The notes under the pieces are model-generated. The model saw only the letters and a list, made by a program, of their open reading frames with translations. It had not been told where the DNA came from and did no database searches. Below, one piece after another: positions 32,045 to 43,959 of a stretch of 64,000 nt of DNA. Numbering within the stretch: position 1 is the stretch's first letter; each line of letters opens with the position of its first letter. Made by a program: the position numbers and the translations under genes. This DNA comes from Hawksworthiomyces lignivorus (Eukaryota > Ascomycota > Sordariomycetes > Ophiostomatales > Ophiostomataceae). The stretch spans positions 186,001 through 250,000 of the forward strand of contig NTMA01000047.1 in NCBI GenBank assembly GCA_002917075.1. The letters are read 5' to 3'.

Positions 32045-35000
32045 CTACCGTGCACTCAGCTGCTGTATGGCAGCCAGCCATTTCTGCTCGTCGGTCCTGC
32101 AGCGGTTGTTAGAAATGTTACAAAAGAGACCAAAAAAAAAAGAGAGACAGTCGAACTCACTTATCAAACCGCAGCAGCTTCCCCAGCACCGGCACGAGCT
32201 GGGCGCGCAGCTTGTTGTCCTTCTGCTCGAGGAACTGCAGCATGATGGTCTTGAGGTACATGGCGTCGGCGGCGGCGCCGGACGACGAGGCGGCGCCAGA
32301 CGCCCCGTTGGCGCCGGCGGCGGTGGCCGACGACCGCGTGGACTCGATGGAGGCGCGGCCCGAGGTGCGGCCAGAGCTGGGGTCGGTGGCGACGGAGGCG
32401 TGGGACTGCAGGCGGCCCCGGGCGTCGCGCAGGGCCTTTTCGTAGCGCTGGCGCTGCTCGTCGAGCACGCGGCGCAGGTCGGCCTTCTGCTTCTCAATGT
32501 CGCGCACCTGCAGCTCGGAGGCGTCCAGGGCGGCGCGCAGGCTGGCGACGGTAGCGCGCATCTCGGCGACCTCGGCGGCGGCGCGGCTCTCGACCTGCTC
32601 GAGGTCCTCGCGGCGGCGGCGCCACTCCTTCTCGCGGTGCTCGGCCTCGTCGCGCTCGACGGTCAGGTCCTTGACCTGCTTCTCGAGAGCGCGCAGCTTG
32701 CCGCGCAGCTCCTCGGTCTCGCGGGCGCGGCGGCGGGCGGCCGTGCTGGCCTCGTCCTCGAAGCGGTCGCGCTCCTCGACGGCGGCGTCCAGGCGGGCGC
32801 GCATCTCGCGCACCTTGCTGTCGGCGCGCTCGTCCACGTCGCTGAGCAGGCGGCGCATGGTCTCGGCCTCGCGCGTGCGCTCGCCCAGCAGCTTGCGGCA
32901 CTCGGCCAGCTCCTCGTCGAGCGACTCGGTCTGGCCCTGCGCCTCTTTGAGCTGCACGCTCAGCTCGGCCGTCTGATCCCGCATGCTGGCCAGCAGGTTC
33001 TGCGCGTTGGCGTACTGCGACGTCTTGAGCGCCGCCTCCTCGCGCAGCGCCTCCTGCTCCTGCCGCAGCTTGGCCGCCTCGTCCTCCAGGCTCTTGAGCC
33101 GCGGCTGCACCTTGGCCAGCTCCTCCTGCAGCCGCTGCAGGTCGCGCGTGGCCTTCTCCTCCTTGGCGCTGAGCTCGATCTTCTCGGCCTCGGACCGCCG
33201 CAGGTCGCGCCCCGCCACGCGCTTCTCGTCCTCCAGCCGCAGCTTCTGGTTCGTCTCGGCCGCCAGCTTGTCGCGCAGCGACTTGACCTCGGTCTCGCGG
33301 TCCGCCGCCAGCCGCTGCGCCCGGCTCGCCTCTAGCTTCAGGTCCTTCTCCCGCTTCTCTAGGTTGCGAATCTCGGTCGCTTTGCCGGCTAGCTCTTCGC
33401 GGGCCGTCTTGAGCGCGGCCGCCTCCTGCCGCAGGCTCTTCAGCTCCGGCTGCGCCTTCTGCAGGATCTCGCGCAGGTCCGTCAGGTCCTTGTACCGCGT
33501 CTGGGCCAGCTGCTGCGCGGCGCCCAGGTCCGACTGCAGCGACGTGGCCCGGGTCGCGAGCTCGTCGTGCTCCTTCCGGAGGCCGTCGAGCTCGGCTTGC
33601 AGCTTGGACGACTGAGACTTGGACGTCGAAGACAGCGACGCCGCCGCCGCAATCTTCGCCTCCAACTCGGCGACCTGCGCCATCAGCGCGGCCTTTTCGC
33701 TCTGCAGAGTCTTAATCTGCTCTCGGGCTTCGACGTGGTCCTGGCCGATGTTGACCAAATTGTCCCGCAGTGTCTCGATCTCTTCGCGCAGGTCTTCTTC
33801 GATCTTGCGCTGCTTGGTCAGCCGCTCAATCTGCTCGTCCTTGGCCTCTGTTTCCTTCTGCAGGCGCGCCACCTCAGCCTGCAGCGCCTCCGCAACCTCT
33901 GAACCGCTGTCAGGCGCACCTTCATCGGGCGCCCCGCCGATGAGAGTCAGCTCGGACGCCTCAGATGGAGCTGGCTCGACCGGCGTAGCTGCGCCGCCAT
34001 TTCCACCACCGCCGCCGCCGCCGCCACCGCCAGCCTTCTTCTTCTTGTTCTTCTTCTTCTTTGACGATGCGCTTGCTGCCGCCCCGGCAGCAGCCGTTTG
34101 CGGCGCTGCGGCCGGCTGCGGCGGAGCGGCGGCGGGGGTAGGCGCGGCAGCGGAAGTGCTCTCTTTCTGCTTGCTCAGCTGCTCCAGCTTGGCCTCCTGC
34201 TCGCTCTTTTCCTTCTTGAGCCGCTCCATCTCCTTCGTCGTCGCGGCGATGGTCTTGTCGAGGTCGGCGGCAACGGTACCCAGCCGCTCGACTTCGCGCT
34301 CCAGCTCGCCGTTCCGAGCCAGCGAGGCCTTGAGCTTCTCCTGCTCGTCGCCGAGCGCCTTGGCCGAGGCAGATTCTGCCTCGGCCGCCTTAGTCGCGCT
34401 GGCCTCGACTTCCTGGAGCTTTGTGTTGGTATCTTCCAGGCGCTTGCTCAGCTCGGCAATCTCCGTCGCCTTCGTCTCTAGCTCGGCCTTCAGTTCTGCC
34501 GGCGCTGGGCCACTGGGCTCGCTATCGCCTCTGGAGGCACTCTGCTCGGGCTTCGGCTGACCAGCACTGGCCTCTTTGGCAGCGGCAAGGTCCTCCCGCA
34601 GCTGGAGCACCTCCTCTTGCAGCTGCTCGATCTCCTTGGTCTTCTCGGCCGTTTCTGCCTGCAGCCGAGGCAGTTCATCGTCGGCGGAGAAGAAATCCTC
34701 CGCCCCATCCGCGCCGGAGGACGCAGAGCGCCCCTTTGCTTTCTCGACTTCATACTCCGCCTTCAGGGCAGTCAGTTCTTCGTCGGTCTGGTCCAGCTTC
34801 TTCTTCAGCCCGTCTCTCTCTCCCGACACGCGCTTCAGCTCCTCCAGGACCATGTCGCCCTTGAGGTTGATCTGGTTGAGGTACTCGACCAGGGCTTCTG
34901 GGTCGCGGATGGAGGTGAGCGGGGTGTTTTCGCGCAGGGCGCGCTCAAAGGGCTCGATGGACGTGGCGCGGCCGTGGGCGATGCGATAGGAGCGCAGCAG

Positions 35001-35628
35001 TTCGGGATACGTGGCCTCGAGCTTGTCTAGTTTGCGGAGGCGTGCGCGGATTTCGGGCGTCAGCTCAGGCTTCGGCGGGGCCTCTGTGCTTAGAGACGCT
35101 CTTGCAGCATCGTCCGCTCCTCCTTCGCCGCTATTGCGCGCCTCCGTCTTCTTCTCTGTACCGTCGCTGCCATCGCCGGACTCTGCATCCGCGGCAGCAG
35201 GCGATACGACCGCAACCTTTTCTGAGTCCATTGGCGTGGATGACCGGGTCGGCTCTTCGCTGTCGTCGATGACGAAAGCGGCCTCAAAGACGGCCGGGTC
35301 GGGGTTCGTGAGAGTAAGGTCGCTTCCAGAAGGGGTGTGTCCGGGTCGTTTCGGCCGGGGTCGGCGTGCAGCCTGGGGGTCTCCTCCCCTTGCAGAGCTG
35401 CCGTTGCGCGAGGTAGAAGTCGAGCGGCGGCCAGGCGAGGACGTCGCAGACGGTGCAGCACGCTCAGCTGCTCGTTGTTGGCGGGCCTGCTCTTCGGCGA
35501 TGGTTCGGTCGATGGCTCCTCGTATTCTCTGGGAGAGGAGTCAGGATCTCATAGGAAACGAACAGAAGAATAGGAAAGAAAGCAAAGATGAAACGGCGAA
35601 TGGTGATGGCCAAACTTACTTGGAACAT
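32045..35628 (-). CDS. GRIP-domain golgin, Imh1-like
   Basis: Long coiled-coil tether of the trans-Golgi. Exon 1 is 35628-35620 (only nine coding bases, MFQ), exon 2 is 35528-32161 and exon 3 is 32096-32045. The introns are 91 and 64 bp, and the product is 1142 residues. The N terminus MFQRIRGAIDRTIAEEQAR is a conserved amphipathic segment, followed by NPDPAVFEAAFVID. Coiled coil fills about residues 165-1070, broken by a poly-Lys/poly-Gly linker near 490. The C-terminal GRIP domain has MYLKTIMLQFLEQKDNKLRA and continues through the last splice as LLRFDK-TDEQKWLAAIQ. GRIP domains bind Arl1-GTP. A shorter model starting at 35231 would lose about 100 conserved N-terminal residues, and stopping at 32157 would cut the GRIP domain. 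Antisense frames of up to 458 codons are codon-bias shadows. Confidence 0.92.
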
Positions 35629-37114
35629 CGTCGATTGCTCCGTAGAGCTTGCCACGATACAGGGGTGGACGTTGAGAGATGACAGAAGAGAGCTCAGGTC
35701 CGGCGTGTGACAGCAGCGCTTCAGCTCACGAGCCGGTTTCCAACCTCAATTTTGGCGTGCTCTTCCCCAACGTAGCTCCACGTCCTGATTTCCAGCTTCC
35801 CCTTGTTTCCGCTTCCCAAAAACCGTCTTCAAAAAACACCCCCCGTTGGATGGCGGAAAGAAGTCGCCAGCAGTCGAGAGAGCTTGCAGTCCTGTTCAAA
35901 TGCAGCCCTGGGGTGATGATCGACGAAGGCTGTTGGCTCTAGCCTTTTGGTCCTTTCGGATCGTCTCTGTGTGCTTTTTTTGTGAGGTCCTTTTGTTTTG
36001 TCTCAGATGGACAGCCAAGCAAGACGACACGATGCATGCACAGAGTTACGGAGTACTCTGCATAGACTTTATCTGTCCTGCGCTTGGATGTCGTTCTCAG
36101 CCTCTCTCTTCGGGGTGGCTTGTCTCAGTGGCTTGATTCGGTGGTTTCCGTAATATTAATGCGTTTCGCCGATGGACGGCAACTGACAACTGTCGCTGGG
36201 TGGCACTTTCTCTTTCTTTGCTATACGAGAAGCATTATTGCAGTTAGAGGCGTATTAATTACCACGTATGTACGTACGCCGTACTAAGTATGTGCTCACT
36301 ACGACATACGAGTACAGCAGTTATGGGGGAAGAAGCACGGACCAGGCAGTCCCAAGCCAGGCCACGCTTGCCGTTTCTACCTGCCACTTTTCCCAATCCA
36401 GCAGCGGCAATCCTGTTCAGCAATCCCATTCAACTACCCTACCAGCCTGCCAGGGTACCTCTTTCCTATGGTGCCGCTAGTACTCCCTAGCTCTTTCTTG
36501 CAACGTACTCCGTAAAACTCGCACTACGTACAGAGTAGTTATTCCTTATACCTTCAGTACCTCAGTATGTACAAGTGATCTTCGTAACTCCGTCAGGTGG
36601 ATCTTTATTCTTAGTCATCTGAGCTCCAGAGAGCCCGACGCAGTCTTCACAGCTGTCCTGAAAAAAAAACGTCAGACAAATTGTTGCGTCTATACGGCGT
36701 AGCACCTCTCACAATCCTTGATAGTCAAGCTCCCCTCCCCCTTGGAAGCGCTTCGTACTCCCCTACATCATCATCACACTTCACCACTACACTGTCTCTC
36801 AGCCCTTATCGGACTTTGCCCAGCCAGCTTCAACAACCGGCTTTTTTTTCTTACATTCCTTCCTCTATCTTGTCATATTCTCTCTCTATATTCTTCCATA
36901 TCCTTTCATATTCATATACTTTCATCTCCTTCATATTCTTCATATTCTTCATATTCCTGATAGTCTTCCTACCTATTCTTCATATTCTATAGGTTCTATA
37001 GATTCCACCTTCACGGCCTCTCCTTTCCCTTTCTTTTGAATTTCTTCCCCCTCCTTTTTTTTGTGAAAATAAGCACACCAGGGACCAGTCCGCGAGCAGC
37101 TCCATCCTGGGGCC
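35629..37114. other. Divergent spacer golgin / Lunapark
   Basis: 1.5-kb divergent spacer. It holds two copies of the nonamer TACGGAGTA or its complement (36047-36055, 36506-36514), GTACGTAC-rich sequence around 36260-36300, and a long pyrimidine-rich leader before LNP1 (36720-37080). No gene seen. Confidence 0.45.
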
Positions 37115-38335
37115 ATGGTGTCTTTTTGGCCATGGAAGGTGAGTTACACCCTGAACGGGATCCTCGTTGTGTGCTCTTCTTGCCGGTTTCACCTGCTAAC
37201 TTGTGCTTCTTTCCTACGCTCTTCACAGGCCAATGACGCCTCTCCTGCCTCGTTCGAGAAGGCACTCTCGGCGCTGGCCACCCGCATCGCCACAACCCAG
37301 GCCACCCTCGACCGGACGCGCGCAAAGTCGCGGCGGATGCAAGTGCTGAGCACCCTCTACCTGACCTTTGGCTACCTGGTGTATGCGATCGTGCTGGTGC
37401 TGGTAGTCGGCTGGCGCAAGATAGGGCCGTGGGAGTGGACGGGCCTGGCCGGCGGGCCGGTTGCCATCTACGCCGTGCGCACCGGACTCGCCGCCTACTT
37501 CAACTTCCGCGTCGACTCGCTGGCGGCCCGGCTCAAGGAGCAGCAGAGTGAGCGCGCCAAGACCATACAGCGGCTCAAAGACGCCACCAAGTACGACTCG
37601 ACGCTGCAGCTGCTGGAGAAGTACGGCGACGGCGACGGCGCCGAAGGCAAGCCGAACTCCAAGGGCGGCAAGGGCGGCGAGACGCCTGGCGGGAAGCGGC
37701 CCAAAGCAGGAGGGCAGCACCAGCAGCACCACCACCACCACGGCGCCGCGCCGTCCACGCCAAGCCACACGAACCTCCCTCCGCCCCCGACAGCGAACAT
37801 CCCTCGCGGCAACGGGCCGTCGTCGCGACAGGGCACGCCGCGAGCCGGCGGCAGCAGCAGTGACGATCTGGCGCTGGCAGCAGCAGCTGCTGCTGCAGGC
37901 GGCGAGCTCGGCGTCTCGGCAGAGTTTGCCCCGAACGCATTTGACGGCGCCGCGGCGCCATCACCACCGCCGCCGCTGCCCCTGCCGCCCTTCCCCGTCG
38001 GCGCCTCCTCTGCCGCCGCCGCCGAGCCGCACTGGTACGACCGTATCTTGGACCTGTTGATGGGCGAGGACGAGACGGCCGCCAAGAACCGCATCGTCCT
38101 GCTGTGCAGCGCGTGCCGGTTGGTCAACGGCCAGGCGCCGCCTGGCACGCGGTCGCTCGCCGAGGTCGGCAGCTGGCGCTGCATGGCCTGCGGCGCGCTC
38201 AACGGCGAGCCCGCCGCCGATTCCGCCGCGGCCGACGCCAAGAAGATTGTCAGCGACGCGCTGCGCGAGCGGCGGCAGGGCCGGCGGCACAGCAAGGTGC
38301 CGCACGCCGTTGCAGTCAACGACGACGGCTTCGAC

Positions 38336-38366
<31 letters not shown>

Positions 38367-38521
38367 GCTACGACGACGCCTCGACCGCAGGAGACGACGA
38401 CGCCGACAACGAGAGCAGCGGCGGCGCAGAGTCGACCGACGCCGTCGAGATCTCCGACGAGCCGTCGCCCGTCCCGGCCAAGAGCGCCACTCTGCGGAAA
38501 AGGGGCAGGCAGCAGAAATAA
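37115..38521 (+). CDS. LNP1: Lunapark, ER three-way-junction protein
   Basis: Membrane protein that stabilises three-way junctions of the tubular ER, working with Sey1/atlastin and reticulons. Exon 1 is 37115-37138 (MVSFWPWK) and exon 2 is 37229-38521. The 90-bp intron begins GTGAGT, and the product is 438 residues. Two close hydrophobic segments (about 47-69 and 78-100) form the hairpin. Coiled coil flanks it (RLKEQQSERAKTIQRLKDAT). The Lunapark zinc ribbon comes next: HWYDRILDLLMGEDE, then CSAC (about residue 301) and CMAC 30 residues on. The middle is disordered with a His run, and the tail has an Asp run. Missing the first splice gives a false N terminus (VSYTLNGILVV). The short conserved exon 1 fits the usual fungal Lnp1 start. 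Confidence 0.93.
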
Positions 38522-38672
38522 GGGGGCCCCGGACTCGCTTCGTTCTTTGTTACTGTATTATTACTGCTACATGAGCTTTCTTCTTCTTCTTTCTCTCTCC
38601 CTGGCAAGTGGCCGGCCGCAGCTCTCATGACCTTTTGATACGGGCGAGATGCAAGATTTTGCCGGCTGTACC

Positions 38673-38703
<31 letters not shown>

Positions 38704-39348
38704 ATGGACACAGCGCTTGGCCTCGGCCATGCTCTCGACTGGAAAAGGACCCGTCTCGTGCAATATATTGCACTGTGTAGACCTTGGAATGCTCTTGTTT
38801 CTGCAGTCTCGGCTGTAGGGGTCGCGTCGAGGTATTATCCGCTCGTCACGAGAGGAGCTGGAGATTGGGGAGAATAACAAGTATAAATCTCTCTCTCACC
38901 TCTTTGCAACATTGCTTTATACGAGAGCGTGTAGCAATTACTATGAGCATTCACAAATATGGATTTAGCTGCGAAGAGAAGGCAAAGATAAATCGCGTGG
39001 ACACGTGTCCACCAGCGTCAATTAAGATGTACTTATAAGAGTCTTTTGAGTTGTGAGAATAACTGTTCGAGATCCCAAGAAATTAGATGTCCAATGCAAA
39101 ACGCCGTTTATTGACCTGGACACTCCCAAGCCGCGCGTTCTAGGACGAGCCGCATATGCCTTTTTTTTCCGTGGTATCATAACGCCCAATAGACCCCTAG
39201 AACAGGAAAATCGTCCAAAAAAAATAATGAGAAAATGTAAAAACAAGAATTAGAGAAGAAGCGAAACCGGGAGAAAAAAGGCGGAAACCCGTTTGAAGAA
39301 GTAAAAAAAAAAAAAATAGTCAATTCCCAGCCCCAAGTAAGTGCGCGC
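38522..39348. other. Convergent spacer LNP1 / bHLH
   Basis: Two facing 3' flanks with an A29 run at 38673-38701. No gene seen. Confidence 0.4.
38673..38701. repeat. A29 homopolymer
   Basis: Twenty-nine consecutive A about 150 bp after the LNP1 stop codon. Confidence 0.95.
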
Positions 39349-40596
39349 TCAGCACCAGACGCCGTTGGGCCCGCCGCGGCTCATGACCATGACCTCGTAG
39401 CCGTCGACCTTTGTGCGCAGTGCCTCGTTCTCGTGGACCAGGGCCTGGTTGCGGCGCTCCAGGTGCGCAATGTACTCGGTGGCCTTGCTGAGGATGGTGG
39501 CCTTGTTGAGCTTGTGGGCGGGGGCGAGGCCGCCGAGTTCGTCGTCGCCGCCGACTGCTGCGGCCACGTCGCCGGCCTGCAGGCAGTCGCCGTCGACGTC
39601 CAGGTCGTCCTCGTCGCTGCCCTCGGCGCGGCGCACAACGACACGCAGCGACGGCACCGAGTCGCGCAGCGCCAGGATCTTGTCGTTGAGGTTGGTGCGG
39701 TAGCGCTTCTCGATCAGGTTGTGGGCCGTCTTCTTGGGCGGCTGGCACGACGGCTCGCGCTCGCGCTCGCGCTTGGGCGACCGCTGCTGCGCCAGCTCGT
39801 CCTTGACCGGCGTCCGCGGCGACCGCGACGACCCCGCGGACGACCCGCTCGTCGACTTGCGCTTCAGGCTGCCCGACGGCGTGGCTGCCGCCGAAGACGA
39901 CGACGACTTGCGCACCGCATTGCGCCGGTCGCGAGCGGACATGGCGGCTGTGGCAGCCTTTGGCGGGACCATCTTTGGCTGCTGTGGCTGCTGCGGCTCC
40001 GGCTGCGGCTGCGGCTCCGCAAATTCCAGGTCGTCTAGGTTGTTGGACAGCTCCACCGGGTTGATGGCCGGGCTGATGGAGAGCACGCGGGCGGCGTTCA
40101 GAGGCGGGAACGCCGACGCGGCAAAGAGCAGGGGGCTGACGGTGACGCCGGGCTCAGACTTGACAAAGGCGAACTCGTCGTCCAGGTCCAGGTCCGACGA
40201 CGCGTCCAGCTTGTTCCACAGGTCGATGTCGGCGCGCGACGACACACCCGAAAACACGTACGGATTGTGGGCCGTGGTGCTGGTAGTGGCGAGAATGGGC
40301 GACACAGGCGAGCCCAGAGACAGCGGCGAGTCGGCACTGTAGTCGGTGCTGTAGCCGTTGTAGCCGCCGCTGGCAAAGGCGCTGAAGTCGTCTGGCGAGT
40401 AGCTGTAGAGGGAGTCGGGCGAAAGAGAGAAGGAGTCGAGGGCCTGCTGGCTCAGCTCAGACTGCTCCTGTTGCTGTTGTTGCTGCTGACTCTGGTATTG
40501 CCGCTGTTGTTGTTGGTGGGGTGCCTTCAGAGATAGAGGAAAAGAAGAGAACGAAGGCGAAGTTGGTGAGGTGATAGATTGACTAAGGATGTCCAT
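39349..40596 (-). CDS. SREBP-type bHLH transcription factor without membrane spans (SrbB-like)
   Basis: Single-exon nuclear factor of 415 residues from Met at 40596. The frame is open further upstream to 40647, but MDILSQSITSP is the natural fungal start. The basic helix KKTAHNLIEKRYRTNLNDKI (from about residue 288) has the Tyr in EKRYR that marks the SREBP class, which reads both E-box and SRE sites. The second helix is HKLNKATILSKATEYIAHLE followed by a short leucine-zipper-like extension. The loop between helices is long, about 45 residues and acidic. There are no C-terminal membrane spans, unlike membrane-tethered SrbA/Sre1. This matches the soluble partner SrbB, which works in hypoxia and carbon control in Aspergillus. 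The N-terminal activation region has poly-Gln. The class is sure; the SrbB link is inference. Confidence 0.88.
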   Translation of the reverse strand: MDILSQSITSPTSPSFSSFPLSLKAPHQQQQRQYQSQQQQQQQEQSELSQQALDSFSLSPDSLYSYSPDDFSAFASGGYNGYSTDYSADSPLSLGSPVSPILATTSTTAHNPYVFSGVSSRADIDLWNKLDASSDLDLDDEFAFVKSEPGVTVSPLLFAASAFPPLNAARVLSISPAINPVELSNNLDDLEFAEPQPQPEPQQPQQPKMVPPKAATAAMSARDRRNAVRKSSSSSAAATPSGSLKRKSTSGSSAGSSRSPRTPVKDELAQQRSPKREREREPSCQPPKKTAHNLIEKRYRTNLNDKILALRDSVPSLRVVVRRAEGSDEDDLDVDGDCLQAGDVAAAVGGDDELGGLAPAHKLNKATILSKATEYIAHLERRNQALVHENEALRTKVDGYEVMVMSRGGPNGVWC

Positions 40597-41711
40597 GGCT
40601 CTGGTAGAAGAGGAAGAAAAAAGAAGAAGTATAAGAGAGAAGAGCAAGAGAGATCAGAGAGAAGCAAAAAAGGAGACAGTGGCGTTGTCTGGTACAGATA
40701 TGTAAGTGGTGGGTTGATATTGGGGGAAGGGAAGGGAGGGGGGGGGTACCTACGTCTTGATAGAATAAGAATAGACTTTGGGGGGGGGGGACTGGCGGCT
40801 TGTATGTTGTCCGAGTGTTATTATTATGTGTTGTTATTTTGAGTTATTTGACTGTTATGTCTTGTGTTGTGTTGTCGTCTTGTTGCGTACGAGAATTCCT
40901 GAGTTGGCGTTGTTCTTGTGGTTTGAATGGCTTCACTTTGGGGCTTGATGAACGATGTGGGATGACTTCAAAACTCAAGGGGGATCACTTCCATTTCATA
41001 TAAGTAGACAAAAACGACCATCTGGGCTGGATGGCTCATTCCTCATGTCTCCTCTGCCGTACATAGACGAAGTGGATGAGCGGAGCCTTGCCGCGACCGC
41101 CGGGTCCAGAGCAAGGGCAGAGCCGGGCTGCCAAAAGAAGCTCATTGCTGCTTTCTTGTCTTTGCTCACCCTCGCTGTTTGGTTGTCGTGCTTTGTTTGG
41201 TAGCTCTTCATTTTCGTGCTCCAGGATCGCCTCGACTCCCCTGCTTACAGGTACATGCTGGCCGTGCAGACAACCCATATTCGCGCAAAGTACTCCCGGG
41301 TCCAGAGTGCTCACAGCGAATAAAGGAGGTCGTCCCAAGACAGTTCCAGACCCACACTTGTCCGGCCATCAGTTAGCAGCAGATGGGCATATGGCCAAAA
41401 CCGAACCATCAAAAATCGCCTGTCTTACGATGGCACACGAGACAGCTCTTCTAGAACGGTACGGCGGGTGGGGGTCGTGCACTATCTGGCAGGGCACGGC
41501 TCCGCAGCAAAAGGCTGTTAGGACGCGACGCAGATCGCAGGTCCCCGGCGTCGTCCGCCTAGACCCTACTCAGGTGGCACGCTTTTAAATGGGCGGTTTT
41601 GGACCTGAAGCCACCCTGGAGCCAGAAAGTGGAACGGTGACGGCATGGCAGCATTGCACGAGTTATCCCTCCTGCAGATTGGGGAGCAAAATGGGGATTT
41701 ATTGGGATCCC

Positions 41712-41770
41712 TGGCATCATTGGCATCATTGGCATCTATTGGCTTCATTGCCCATTGTTGGCATCATTGT
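41712..41770. repeat. TGGCATCAT imperfect tandem repeat
   Basis: Two exact 9-bp units, then diverged copies, over about 59 bp upstream of the bHLH gene. Confidence 0.8.
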
Positions 41771-43447
41771 GATATTGTCCGGAGCTTTTCCATACGAGGC
41801 ATCGCGTCTGCGCGCAGCGAAAGACGGTCATGCTCAGCTCTGGCCCCGTCTTCTTTGTATGATTGCGAAAATGCCCTCCCCCCAAAACGTTCGACGTCAT
41901 CCCAAGATCGCCGATCGTCAAAAAACAGGGGACGTCCCAAAATAGGCGCGACCGAAGTCTTTGTATGACTGAGAACGACGCAATATGCGTACGAGTACGC
42001 AGATGCTGTCATTGCCAAGGGGGGTTCACACACTCTCTCTCCCTTGGCTGGAACTGGTCTTCCCCATTCTCCCTTTCCCCTCTTCTCTCTCTCTCCCCCT
42101 CTCCCAGCCAGTAGGATGCTTGCCCCAGCTCCCGCTCACAACTTCATGACCGCCTACGGAGTACTCTACCTGGAATGGGCTCTTCTGCCAGACGGTCGCG
42201 ACCTGCTCACAAAGCAATTTAACCTCGCAGTACTCGTACGTGGGCCATCTAACGAGAAGGTGAGCTGTGTACGTACGCCAAGCGCATGCGGATGAGTGAT
42301 ATCGTCGTACTCGTACTTTTTAATCGACGATCGCCTGGGTCTCCTGTAGTCCGTAATTATACATTCCTCCTACAGCACGGACTACCCAACGACTTCGCTG
42401 CCTCCCCATACTAAGCCATACGTACTATTATGCTTATGCCTGCCGGTGAAGAAAAAAAAAATTCTTCACGCCTCGCTTTGTCTGCCAAATCCCCTCGCCC
42501 AAATCCCGGGATAGTTTAGCTCCTTTGTCCCCTGAAAGAGCTGGGAGCCGCCAGGCCGTCAAACCGGCAAACCGTCAAAACCGTCGAGCCGTCATGCACT
42601 CTGACAGCTCAGCAGTTTTCGCGGCTGAGTAGCTCCGTTACTCAGGCCCAGCATAGGGCGACAAGAAAATAAGCAAGTAAATTAGCTCAGGAGCTGTCTC
42701 TCAGTCAGCGAGAGCCAATTCCGAGGAATTCCATGTTCCATGTGAAAAGGCGTTTGCGACAAGATTCAAAAACCGAGAATTCCCCACGAATTCTCCATCT
42801 TTTTTGCTTCTCCGAGGACGAAACGCTCAGCCGCGGCGCGTCTGTTATGCGTCCGAGTTGCGCCAAAGGGCATAAGCACACTCAGCAAAGCATGAGAACA
42901 AGATCAAATATAGCAAGCAAAGCATAGTAATCAAAATGGCAATTGGAGTGACAGAGTGATAAACGGGAATGCGAGTACGGTCCCGATTCTATGTGTCTGC
43001 ACTCTCTATCTGCTTTTGCATACAATTTGCCATATGCACATGCGTATTTGCATCAGGAATTTGCGTTTGATTAACAAAAAACCCATATTGTAGTCAGCCA
43101 ATCACGGGGCACCGTTGAAAATGGCCTGATTTTGTCGTTCGTCTTTTGCTTCTTGCCATATTTCGCTGAATGGGTCGTTTTCTCGGGACAGCCCGGCGAC
43201 AGCAATACGAGGAATTTGCTGCCACACGCTTTCTTTTTTTTGCCCTCATTCCTGCACGTGCACGCCCGTCGCGGGTTATTCTCGTTGCAGGTTGCTGGAA
43301 AAAGGAAAGAGAAAAAGAAAGCGCGTCGCGTGCAGCTACCAATTCTATCTTCCCAGGGCGAAAGGGAGGATGCGCACAGCAGGAGCTGCCAGCGCAAAAG
43401 GGGCAAAGAGGGGCATGAGGGGCAAAGAGCTGCAGGAAGCAGCAGTG

Positions 43448-43491
43448 AGGAAGCCAAAAGGAAGCACAAAGGAAGCACAAAGGAAGCAGCG
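43448..43491. repeat. 11-bp tandem repeat, four copies
   Basis: Units AGGAAGCCAAA, AGGAAGCACAA, AGGAAGCACAA and AGGAAGCAGCG sit head to tail in the spacer. Confidence 0.9.
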
Positions 43492-43959
43492 ATGATCAGC
43501 GAGGAGCAACAAGCTCCTGAAAAGCTGGTGACGGTTGTCGGCCATGCTCCTCTCGGCCGCGACTGCCGAAACTGGCCGAGACTTCTGAAGAGTGTATGTA
43601 TCATGAAATCGCTGCTACGTCACTCGTGCGAATAGCTTCACTTTAATGTGATCTGTCAATTACATTCTTCATGATGGACAGAACAGACAGACGATACGCA
43701 GATAGACAAATATTCACACGCGCACACATTCACACACACCAAAACACACAATCGTCCATTTTCCCGTACACACCGTGCTGTTTTTCTGTTACCAATTTCT
43801 GACACATTCTCATTGCTGCCCTCCTTTGGAGGATGTGATAATACGAGTAAACCATGTAGCTCAAACTGTGCTCGGCTTGTCTCTATCGAGTAATTCCAAG
43901 TCTCTTTACATCGCGTTCGCAAATTCAGACTCGATCTTGTTTTGTTTCGTTTTGTCCCT

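Larger units (their letters stand above)
40597..43959. other. 3.4-kb upstream region of bHLH gene
   Basis: Between bHLH (-) and the AA8 gene (-). It contains a G-quadruplex-like run (40722-40746) and a G11 run (40780-40790), one TACGGAGTA nonamer (42155-42163), a TGGCATCAT repeat (41712-41770) and four 11-bp repeats (43448-43491). Open frames of up to 192 codons overlap on both strands with no recognised domain. A long regulatory leader is likely for a transcription factor gene. Confidence 0.4.

Noticed and set aside
31959..34560. Long plus-strand frames (458 and 313 codons) under the golgin gene
   Set aside because: Complement of a biased coiled-coil coding sequence. Leu/Ala/Gln-rich shadows with no domain.
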